A stretch of DNA of 64,000 nt from a bacterium (GTDB lineage Bacteria > Bacteroidota > Bacteroidia > Flavobacteriales_D > Crocinitomicaceae): positions 143,504 to 207,503 of the forward strand of contig JANSYQ010000003.1 in assembly GCA_024742305.1 (NCBI GenBank), in the 5' to 3' direction. A program made the translations under genes and the position numbers. Numbering within the stretch: the stretch's first letter is position 1; each line of letters begins with the position of its first letter. Under the pieces are notes generated by a model. It worked only from the letters and a program-made list of their open reading frames with translations. It had not been told where the DNA came from and ran no database searches. Shown here one piece after another: positions 25,001 through 32,000 of this stretch.

Positions 25001-26541
25001 TCATTGGTATGCGCATCTTCACCGATGCACAGAGCGGAACCATTCAATTGGATCAATCGAAAGTCAGTTTGATCAATAAGCACGTATTCAAATTCGAAGA
25101 CGGATGGGACATCACAAACCTTCCTGAAGCAATGGCATTCGTGCGAGATGATGAGAACATGATGCCACTTGAGGCAGGAGGCGATTTGTACCGCTTCTTC
25201 CCAAGTTCAGGATTCGCGATGGATGTGAACGAGAAAAACATTGTGAAGTCTGGATTGGTATCGAAGCAGCAAGTGAAAGACTGCGCGAAGAACATCAAGT
25301 TCCGTTTCCGCTACAGCACAGAGAGAAATCCGGGTAATGAGCGTTACACTGTGGAAGGAATTCCAGTTTCAAGAGCACAATCGTTATCGAAATCATACTT
25401 GAAGAAAGAACAAGTGATGATGCTTGACATCATTGCAAACAACGACTGGGAGCGTCCATTGTACTTCTCGTCCCCTTCAGGTTCTGAGGTGGCAAGCGCG
25501 ATTCTTCATGGGTACTCAGGAGACTTTAGCGACGGATATATCAAACAAAACGGTATGGCGTTTGAATTGACACCATTGAAAGGAACCCCTGGAATTAATC
25601 GTGAGCGCATGTACGATAACTTGATGAACAAGTATCACTACGGCAACATGAAAAATCCGGATGTACTTACAGATTACTATACACGTCGTCACACGTCGCA
25701 GTACAGAAGTCACTTCCTTCGTTTGGCATCAAGCTACCTTCGTGAAGTGGAAATGGCAGAGCGTGTAGCACAACAGAATCCGAATCAAACTTCGACGGAC
25801 ATTCTGTCTGCTGAAAAACAGAAAGAATACAAGCAGAAAGCGATCAAGTTGTTGAAGAAATCGCTTGAAGTAATGCCAGCTGAAATCGTAATTGATCACA
25901 GTGAACCTACGCAAACCGGCGAACAATACCTTGTTAATGGTAAAGCAAGACGTGGATTTACCGACGGAGTTCTTCACGACTACGTAGATGTATTCTACAT
26001 GGCGGGAGACAAAGAAGCTGCGCGTAAATTGGCGAAAACTTTGGCTGACCAGTATGAGTCCATCTTTGAATACTTCGAAAAGTCTGATGCACGAATTACA
26101 GGGGAAACAGACAATGCGAAAGATCTTTACGCGGCACTAGAATCGTACTTCATCGTATACGGTGCTGTTTCTAGCGAGGATTCAGGAAGTGCGTTGGATA
26201 ACCGAATGTTCAAGACCTTGAGCGATATGTACACCAACACGCTTCCAAAGATGGTTACCACATTGAAAGATGCCGCTGAAGATAACGGAGAAACAGTGAG
26301 AAGAGGCTCCGTAGAACTAGGACCTTACGGTCAACGCGCATTTGAGGTGGAAGACTTTACAAACGGTATTGCTTACCGCGTTGGATTCAAAGAAGTACCT
26401 CAGGAACCACAAGTAAGCCCTCAACCAGCGAATCGTCCTCCTTCAGGAAATCAACAAATTCCAGGAAATAACGGTCAACAAGTTCCTACGGGTCAACAAC
26501 CTCAAGGAGCTCCAACACAAGAAGTTCCTACGGCGCAGTAA
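22099..26541 (+). CDS. Very large DUF2723 multi-pass membrane protein (GT-C glycosyltransferase-like)
   Basis: A 1480-residue protein. The N-terminus (residues 1-75) matches DUF2723: a first membrane helix, then [34 protein letters not shown] with the acidic pair expected of GT-C type transferases (Asp and Glu in WDCGE). About 14-16 membrane helices follow to residue ~780. Conserved loop motifs include [25 protein letters not shown] near 660-685 and [27 protein letters not shown] near 795-830. A large soluble region with helical repeats continues to ~1430, then a Pro/Gln-rich tail. In Bacteroidetes this family is thought to add sugars to proteins or lipids on the periplasmic face. The acceptor is not known. 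A polysaccharide deacetylase gene follows 6 bp later and is probably co-transcribed. Confidence 0.85.
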   Translation: [1480 protein letters not shown]

Positions 26542-26547
26542 GGCAAA

Positions 26548-27159
26548 ATGAAACAATTTAGAACCCCATATTTTTTTCGATGGATTTTTTATCGAAGAGT
26601 ATGGGGTTTTTCGCGTAAAAGCGGAAAGGTGTATCTCACGTTTGATGACGGTCCTACTCCTGAATGTACACGTTGGATATTAGATCAGCTCGCGGTTAAA
26701 AACATCAAAGCAACCTTTTTCTGTGTAGGATCCAACGCTAAGGAGCATCCTGATTTGATGAAGCGATTGTTGGAGGAAGGTCATGCCATTGGCAATCATA
26801 CCATGCGCCATGAAAAGGGCACTCAAACAGATAAATCAACCTACTTTCAAAGTATAGAAGAGGCTGCGAAGCATGTGCCGTCGACATTATTTAGACCGCC
26901 CTATGGCAGAATTCCGATGGCGTACACCAAAGAACTTAGAAAGAAGTACAAGGTAATTATGTGGACCTGGCTCTCATACGACTACCATCCAGAAGTAAGT
27001 GCCGAAACCATCTTGAAACGCGCAGAAACCATCCAATCTGGAGATATTTTGGTACTACATGACAATGTGAAGAGCTTCGAAAAACTGAAAGAAACATTAC
27101 CAGAACTAATCGACCTAATTGAGCAAAAAGGGTTGAACTTCTCGACAATTCCGGCTTGA
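26548..27159 (+). CDS. Polysaccharide deacetylase (NodB-type)
   Basis: A 203-residue carbohydrate esterase family 4 protein. Seen: motif 1 VYLTFDDGPTPECT (catalytic and metal Asp), motif 2 GNHTMRHE with the metal His pair, motif 3 LFRPPYGRIP, motif 4 WTWLSYDYHP, and motif 5 ILVLHDN. It removes acetyl groups from N-acetylated sugars such as peptidoglycan or an exopolysaccharide. The N-terminus (FRWIFYRRVWGF) is basic and aromatic without a signal peptide. It follows the DUF2723 gene within 6 bp. Confidence 0.93.
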   Translation: MKQFRTPYFFRWIFYRRVWGFSRKSGKVYLTFDDGPTPECTRWILDQLAVKNIKATFFCVGSNAKEHPDLMKRLLEEGHAIGNHTMRHEKGTQTDKSTYFQSIEEAAKHVPSTLFRPPYGRIPMAYTKELRKKYKVIMWTWLSYDYHPEVSAETILKRAETIQSGDILVLHDNVKSFEKLKETLPELIDLIEQKGLNFSTIPA

Positions 27160-27177
27160 TATGAGATAATTACTACA

Positions 27178-27684
27178 TTACTTCGGACGCTTGTAGACCG
27201 GAACTGTAGAACAAGGCTCCCCGTACATAATGCTTTTTGCTACCGGTTGTAATTTTCGCACCAATTCAGACATGGCCACTTCAGGTTGATGCACATCGGC
27301 GCATCCCTTGATAATAATGCGTCCGTCTTGAAAGTCGGATACATCCAAACCATTTATTTTATCCATGAGCAGTTTAGAAGCAAGGTCCTTTTCGGTTCCA
27401 ATAACGTAGTCTGCGCCGCACTCTTGTAGCTTAGATGCCACCAACATGTACGCCCAGGTGGGAACGATAGCATCTGCAGAGCAATAAACGTAGACCGCCT
27501 TTGAGGCGAAAGCCTCCCAATCATTCGATTTGATCCATGCACGAAAATCCTTTTCCTTCAACACCAATCCTTGCCATAGCTGATCTGCCAAATCAATACC
27601 AATGAGTTCTTCATTGGGTTTAAAATCAGCAAGATCCATAGCGATCAATCCACTCTCTTTAACGCGATTTACAATCTCATTCAT
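27178..27684 (-). CDS. DUF2480 family protein
   Basis: A 168-residue cytoplasmic protein I recognise as the Bacteroidetes-specific DUF2480 family by its internal blocks: NEIVNRV..SGLIAMDL, GIDLADQLWQGLVLKEKDFR, the highly conserved YCSADAIVPTWAYML, and IIIKGCADVHQPE ... LQPVAKSIMYGEPCSTVPVYKRPK. Two conserved Cys sit in KGCAD and EPCST. The biochemical role is unknown. The family often sits near Fe-S assembly (SUF) genes, and here it diverges from an Rrf2 regulator gene with a cluster-type Cys motif, which fits an Fe-S or redox link by inference only. The -7 element at 27689-27696 would give a leaderless mRNA. Confidence 0.88.
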   Translation of the reverse strand: MNEIVNRVKESGLIAMDLADFKPNEELIGIDLADQLWQGLVLKEKDFRAWIKSNDWEAFASKAVYVYCSADAIVPTWAYMLVASKLQECGADYVIGTEKDLASKLLMDKINGLDVSDFQDGRIIIKGCADVHQPEVAMSELVRKLQPVAKSIMYGEPCSTVPVYKRPK

Positions 27685-27688
27685 ACTT

Positions 27689-27696
27689 CAAAAATA
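27689..27696 (-). promoter_or_regulatory. -7 promoter element abutting the DUF2480 start codon (TATTTTTG)
   Basis: An exact TAnnTTTG match on the minus strand, ending only four bases before the ATG at 27684. If used, the transcript would be leaderless or nearly so. No -33 TTG at the standard distance is clear. Confidence 0.5.
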
Positions 27697-27809
27697 CAAC
27701 GTTCCCATGACATAAGCAGCATTCTTTTGTGAATGGAACCATACCATTTTGGTGATTTAAAAACCCAAGAGTTCTACATAGAATAGTCACGTGAATACCT
27801 CAGGAATTG

Positions 27810-27817
27810 TATTTTTA
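27810..27817 (+). promoter_or_regulatory. Near-consensus -7 element before the Rrf2 gene (TATTTTTA)
   Basis: Seven of eight bases match TAnnTTTG, placed four bases before the start codon, again suggesting a very short or absent leader. Confidence 0.35.
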
Positions 27818-27821
27818 GCCC

Positions 27822-28226
27822 ATGATTTCGAAGAAAACGAAATATGGACTAAAGGCATTGAGTTATTTAGCAAAGCAGGAGGAGCGCAAGCCCATCTTAA
27901 TTTCTGAAATTGCTCAGACTCAGAATATTTCTCAAAAATTCTTGGAATCGATTTTATTGGAACTCAAAAAGAAAGGGTTTGTAGGATCGAAGAAAGGGAA
28001 AGGCGGAGGATATTATTTGTTACGCTCCGGTGAGGATATTTCCATTGCGGCCGTTTTTCGTGCTCTAGAAGGTCCTATTGCATGGCTGCCATGTGTGAGC
28101 TTGAATTATTACGAGAAATGCGATGATTGCCAAGATGAGGAAAGCTGCGCATTAAATGCTGCGATGATTCAAGTGCGTGATTCCATTCTATCTGTAGTTG
28201 AAAAACAGACTATTGCGGATTTGTAG
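27822..28226 (+). CDS. Rrf2-family transcriptional regulator
   Basis: A 134-residue winged-helix protein: MISKKTKYGLKALSYLAKQ, then ISEIAQTQNISQKFLESILLELKKKGFVGSKKGKGGGYYL (the recognition helix and wing of Rrf2/IscR/NsrR). Three Cys occur in the C-terminal region where related proteins bind an Fe-S cluster: C..C.....C in EKCDDCQDEESCAL, preceded by another Cys in LPCVSL. Such regulators sense Fe-S status, nitric oxide or cysteine. The gene is divergent from DUF2480 across a 137-bp intergenic region, so both may share its control. Confidence 0.92.
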   Translation: MISKKTKYGLKALSYLAKQEERKPILISEIAQTQNISQKFLESILLELKKKGFVGSKKGKGGGYYLLRSGEDISIAAVFRALEGPIAWLPCVSLNYYEKCDDCQDEESCALNAAMIQVRDSILSVVEKQTIADL

Positions 28227-28236
28227 CGGTTACACG

Positions 28237-28286
28237 GTGAGAAGTGATCAGTAAAAAGTGAGAGGTGATTAGTAAGAAGGGAGAAG
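28237..28286. repeat. Imperfect 21-bp tandem repeat between Rrf2 and the regulator gene
   Basis: Two 21-base units (28237-28257 and 28258-28278) differ at four positions, and a partial third (28279-28286) follows. The motif family GTGAGAAGTGA is a type of purine-rich intergenic repeat. A complementary pyrimidine-rich stretch (28291-28315) could fold back on it. Confidence 0.6.
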
Positions 28287-28318
28287 TATCCCACTCACTC
28301 TCGCACTCATTACTGCAC

Positions 28319-28975
28319 CTAAAGTTCTACTAATTTGTGTTTAGCAGCATACATAACAATTCCCACGACGTTTTTCGCTCCGATTTTCTTCATGATACCA
28401 GCTCGATAACCATCAATCGTACGTTTACTTCGGTATAACAACAAACCAATTTCAGAAGCAGATTTCTCTTGACAGATGTACTTGATTATTTGCAATTCAA
28501 CCCGACTGAATTCTACAGCTCCATCGAAACTTGGGACTACTTTCCCTTGACGTACCAATTCGCCAATCAAACACTTTGAAGTGCGATCGTTCATGTAATA
28601 GCCCGTTTCCACAGAACTTTCAATTGCCTGTAAAATTTCTTCGGGTTCATCATCTTTCGACAAATAACCGTTAGCACCACACTCCACTGCCCTTACCACA
28701 AACTCTTGATTATCAAAATAGGATAGCAATAAGATTTTCACATTGTCGTACTTTTCACGAATTTTCTTCGCGACATCAATCCCATTCATTTCGGGCATTC
28801 GGTAATCGAGTAGCACGACATCGGGAGCGTTACCTTTCATCTTCAGAAGTAGTTCTACGCCTGACTCTGCCTCAATCGTTACCTTACAATTATCGGTATC
28901 GTTTAGCATGGCTACAAGACCATCTCGGTAGATCCGCTGGTCCTCAGCTACACCAATGGTAATCTTCTTCTTCAT
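28319..28975 (-). CDS. NarL/FixJ-type response regulator
   Basis: A 218-residue two-domain regulator. The receiver domain has the acidic pair Glu11-Asp12, phospho-acceptor Asp57 in VVLLDYRMPEMNG, Ser in LLLSYFD and Lys in YLSKDDEPEEI. The C-terminal LuxR-type helix-turn-helix (about 150-215) reads LQIIKYICQEKSASEIGLLLYRSKRTIDGYRAGIMKKIG. It is the last of four overlapping minus-strand genes; its ATG overlaps the stop of the kinase gene by one base. It most likely activates transcription when phosphorylated by the kinase next to it. Confidence 0.94.
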   Translation of the reverse strand: MKKKITIGVAEDQRIYRDGLVAMLNDTDNCKVTIEAESGVELLLKMKGNAPDVVLLDYRMPEMNGIDVAKKIREKYDNVKILLLSYFDNQEFVVRAVECGANGYLSKDDEPEEILQAIESSVETGYYMNDRTSKCLIGELVRQGKVVPSFDGAVEFSRVELQIIKYICQEKSASEIGLLLYRSKRTIDGYRAGIMKKIGAKNVVGIVMYAAKHKLVEL

Positions 28976-29724
28976 TACAGTGATTTTCTTATTTCAACAG
29001 TGGTACCTCGTTGTTTTCGTTGTGTACGAACCATCGAGCCGTTAATATAGCGCAATCTACTAACAATGTTTTGGAGTCCGAAAGATCCTGGGTGATTTTT
29101 GGGCATAGCGATTACCCCATTGCCGTCGTCTACAATTTCTAAGTACATCGTGCGGTCTTTCATTGTTAGCAGAACGTCAATATACGAAGCTTCTGCATAT
29201 TTTACGATGTTGCTCAGGAATTCCTGAACAATTCGATACATCGCTAACTCTTCATTTTGTTCTAAAATTACACTATTATCGTCTGAAATAAGAATAAAAT
29301 TAACATCAATTTCTACCGTATCATTGAGTCGTGAAACCATGTAGGACAAGGAATCAGCGAGACCAAGCTCCTCCAAAGTGTAGGGCAAAAGTTCATTGCA
29401 TACATTTCGCACTTTGTAGGTGGTTTCAGAAAGGGTTTTGGTCATTGCACGTTTTTGTGGACTGTCTTGAAGTTGTGCAATGTGAAAACGTAATGACGTT
29501 AGGGAAGCGCCCGTATCATCATGGAGATCTTGAGCAATGCGTTTCTGTTCGCGTTCGGTAGCGCGAATTTCCGCTTCAATTAGTCGCTTTTGATCTGCCA
29601 ACTCCAGTTCTATGAGCTTATGATGTTTCTCGTACATTCGCCGCTGGTAGACAAGAACAAATACAACAATCGCAAGCGCAATGAACACCATTAACGCAGA
29701 CCCAATGATTAAAAGTTCATTCAT
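28975..29724 (-). CDS. Sensor histidine kinase (HisKA_3, DesK/NarX type)
   Basis: A 249-residue membrane kinase with one N-terminal helix (residues 5-26) and almost no extracytoplasmic part. A coiled-coil linker follows, then the dimerisation box with phospho-acceptor His68 in RIAQDLHDDTGASLTSLR, and the ATP-binding domain with N box (VQEFLSNIVKYAEA), D/G1 box (EIVDDGNGV) and G2 box (GSFGLQNIVSRL). The lack of a periplasmic sensor domain implies that signal input comes from another membrane protein. The next upstream gene encodes a multi-pass protein and overlaps by four bases. Confidence 0.94.
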   Translation of the reverse strand: MNELLIIGSALMVFIALAIVVFVLVYQRRMYEKHHKLIELELADQKRLIEAEIRATEREQKRIAQDLHDDTGASLTSLRFHIAQLQDSPQKRAMTKTLSETTYKVRNVCNELLPYTLEELGLADSLSYMVSRLNDTVEIDVNFILISDDNSVILEQNEELAMYRIVQEFLSNIVKYAEASYIDVLLTMKDRTMYLEIVDDGNGVIAMPKNHPGSFGLQNIVSRLRYINGSMVRTQRKQRGTTVEIRKSL

Positions 29725-30347
29725 AGTCTTCGGCCCATAACAAAGCTGACCACATAAATTACATTAAGTCCAATATTGAGAATAGCGTGAATCTGCCAAA
29801 AATGAAAGCTATCCATTTCTAACAGCTCCTTACTGAATAAAAATAGGTACAAAGTTCCTGCGAAATAAATCAGCCATCCGGAGGTTAGCCAAAACATAGG
29901 CTGACGCTCGAGATATCTGTGTATCGGTCTTCTCAAAAGCGAGATATAATAACCCGCACACATGATGATGACCATCAAGCCCTCGGCATATCGCTCATTT
30001 GCCTTGAAGGGGTCCCATGCGTCGAAATAAAAGTAGTCGATGAGTGAGAATGCCAAAAACGAAACCAAAAATACACCTACAATTCCCCGCCAAAAGACTG
30101 AATCGTAGCTAAAAAAGAAAATCGCTGAGATGGCTAAAAATTCAATGTAAAAGTACGTATGAAACAATACCATGTTATTCACTCCATAAGCAAACATGAT
30201 ACCCGTTATCAGCTCGAAAATTCCTGTTACGGCGACATAAACAAATAATATTCGCAACGCAAATGACAAGGATTTAAAGTAGATAGCCCCAACAAGAATT
30301 GGGGCCACTATCGAGAATGCTGATATTACATGTAGGTTATTGCTCAC
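29721..30347 (-). CDS. Multi-pass membrane protein of unknown function, candidate signal-input partner
   Basis: About six to seven hydrophobic helices span the whole protein (for example AFSIVAPILVGAIYF, ILFVYVAVTGIFELIT, TYFYIEFLAISAIFFF, GIVGVFLVSFLAFSLI, GLMVIIMCAGYYIS, WLIYFAGTLYLFLF, ILNIGLNVIYVVSFVMG). I favour the GTG start at 30347, five bases after the stop of the small-protein gene, with AGGA just before it. The longer frame from ATG 30395 adds 16 polar residues overlapping that gene. The 3' end overlaps the kinase start by four bases. I do not recognise the family. It could supply the membrane sensor function that the kinase lacks. Confidence 0.75.
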   Translation of the reverse strand: MSNNLHVISAFSIVAPILVGAIYFKSLSFALRILFVYVAVTGIFELITGIMFAYGVNNMVLFHTYFYIEFLAISAIFFFSYDSVFWRGIVGVFLVSFLAFSLIDYFYFDAWDPFKANERYAEGLMVIIMCAGYYISLLRRPIHRYLERQPMFWLTSGWLIYFAGTLYLFLFSKELLEMDSFHFWQIHAILNIGLNVIYVVSFVMGRRL

Positions 30348-30352
30348 GTTTC

Positions 30353-30661
30353 CTAGCTGTTTAGCGAATTCGCATTTCCACATACTCCCGGGCAAGGCAA
30401 GGATAAATCCGCCACCAAAGAGGTCAGGTCATTTTCATTGGCATCAGCACCAACTAAAACTAACTCTTTATTACCATCTTGGTCAAGTCCATAGTACATT
30501 CGAATCCCCATACACCCCTCCTGATCGAGTATATCTTGCAAAATGTCCTTACCAAAGAAATGTCCCTTTGTTTCTCCCGGGTTTTGCTTTCTGTACTCCG
30601 CGGTTAATGCGGCTCCCGCGGTTAATGAGATTGATCCTCCTTCTGTTCCATCAAATGACAT
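30353..30661 (-). CDS. Small Cys-containing protein of unknown function, first gene of a signalling operon
   Basis: A 102-residue soluble protein without a signal peptide. Blocks that look conserved include EGGSISL, AEYRKQNPGETKGHFFGKDIL, ILDQEGCMGIRMYYGLDQDGNKELVLVGAD, and a C-terminal PCPGVCG. Cys50, Cys90 and Cys94 could bind metal or form a disulfide. I believe similar small proteins occur scattered in Bacteroidetes but know of no function. It leads the four-gene set (small protein, membrane protein, kinase, regulator), so it could be a ligand, a regulator of the sensor, or simply a passenger. Confidence 0.75.
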   Translation of the reverse strand: MSFDGTEGGSISLTAGAALTAEYRKQNPGETKGHFFGKDILQDILDQEGCMGIRMYYGLDQDGNKELVLVGADANENDLTSLVADLSLPCPGVCGNANSLNS

Positions 30662-30916
30662 AGGTTAAATTTTTATAGATTAATAAATGATTACTGACCA
30701 AAGTAGAGCGCAGAAAAATGATATTCAATGTCACATTATATTCTCATTTAATACTCATTTATGGTAATTTACTTGACACGTATAATTCACGCTTAATTCA
30801 CACATTTAGTATCCGCATAAAAATCCGTACAAGTGCGCTACATTTTGCGTAATTGTTGCAGTTTCGTTGCGCACATGTAACATCGACAGAATTGTATGGT
30901 TTTTCTGTGCTTTGAA
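30662..30916. other. AT-rich divergent intergenic region
   Basis: Lies between the minus-strand signalling operon and the promoter of thiL. No ORF or RNA was seen. A TACTTTGG at about 30708-30701 on the minus strand is near but not equal to the -7 consensus for the operon. Confidence 0.4.
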
Positions 30917-30945
30917 TTGAATCGGAAGGAAGTTTCGTAGTTTTG
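30917..30945 (+). promoter_or_regulatory. Promoter of thiL
   Basis: TTG (30917-30919), an 18-bp spacer and TAGTTTTG (30938-30945), an exact -7 match, ending 14 bp before the ATG. The predicted leader is only about 8-10 nt. Confidence 0.55.
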
Positions 30946-30959
30946 CAAAAAACTTTTAT

Positions 30960-32000
30960 ATGTCAGAGAAACGTACCGAAATCGATCAGCTAGGTGAATT
31001 TGGACTCATTGAACATTTAACCAAAAACGTAAAGCTTCAACACAAATCCACTTTGAAGGGAATTGGAGATGATGCTGCGGTGTTAGCAATCAACGAAAAT
31101 GAGGTACAGCTGGTTTCTACGGACACCATGATTGAGGGCGTTCATTTCAACCTGATGTATACTCCATTAAAGCACTTGGGATACAAGCTAGTAGCGACGA
31201 ATGTTTCGGACATCTGCGCCATGAACGGCACGGCAGAGCAAATTACGGTCTCCATTGCGGTTTCGAATCGTTTTCCGATTGAAGCTTTGGAAGAACTCTA
31301 CGATGGAATCAAAGCTGCTTGTTCGGTTTATAAGGTCGATTTAATTGGTGGTGATACCACGTCTTCCCTTTCCGGCTTAATGCTCTCGGTTACTGTTCTT
31401 GGACGTGCAAAAAAAGAGGATGTCACATATCGCAACGGAGCAAAAGAACATGATCTCGTGGTCGTGAGCGGCGATCTTGGCGGTGCCTACATGGGACTAC
31501 AAGTATTGGAGCGCGAAAAAGAAGTCTTCAATGCCAACCCGAATATTCAGCCTGATTTGGACGGGCACGACTACATCATGGAACGCCAACTAAAACCTGA
31601 GGCTCGCGTGGATGTGATTCAATTTTTGAAAGAACTGGATGTAGTGCCAACCTCCATGATAGACATCAGCGACGGACTGGCTTCTGAATTGATGCACATT
31701 TGTTCGCAAGGAAAAGTGGGCTGCCGTGTGTACGATGAAAAAATCCCGATTGATGGAAAAACATCCATGACAGCCATTGATTTTAATTTGGACCCGATTA
31801 CCTGCGCGCTGAACGGTGGAGAAGATTACGAATTACTCTTCACGGTGAAGCAAGCTGATTTTGATAAAATCAAAGGGAATCCGCACATGACCGTAATTGG
31901 ACACATTACCGATGCCTCTGAAGGATTGTACTATGTCGATAAGAATGGATCGATGGTAGAACTTCAAGCACAAGGCTGGAATCATTTCGACAAGGACTAA
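30960..32000 (+). CDS. thiL: Thiamine-monophosphate kinase
   Basis: A 346-residue enzyme making thiamine diphosphate from thiamine monophosphate and ATP. Family motifs: the N-terminal FGLIEHLT, KGIGDDAAVL with the metal-binding Asp pair, VSTDTMIEGVHFNL, TNVSDICAMNG, LIGGDTTSS, VSGDLGGAYMGLQVLE, MIDISDGLASEL and NGGEDYELLFTV. Length and order are typical. Its 3' end overlaps the convergent helical-repeat gene by four bases. No other thiamine gene is nearby, and no TPP riboswitch was seen in the very short leader. Confidence 0.96.
   Translation: MSEKRTEIDQLGEFGLIEHLTKNVKLQHKSTLKGIGDDAAVLAINENEVQLVSTDTMIEGVHFNLMYTPLKHLGYKLVATNVSDICAMNGTAEQITVSIAVSNRFPIEALEELYDGIKAACSVYKVDLIGGDTTSSLSGLMLSVTVLGRAKKEDVTYRNGAKEHDLVVVSGDLGGAYMGLQVLEREKEVFNANPNIQPDLDGHDYIMERQLKPEARVDVIQFLKELDVVPTSMIDISDGLASELMHICSQGKVGCRVYDEKIPIDGKTSMTAIDFNLDPITCALNGGEDYELLFTVKQADFDKIKGNPHMTVIGHITDASEGLYYVDKNGSMVELQAQGWNHFDKD

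Noticed and set aside
30340..30663. 107-codon frame on the plus strand antisense to the small Cys protein
   Set aside because: No recognisable sequence; the minus-strand frame fits the operon with overlaps on both sides.
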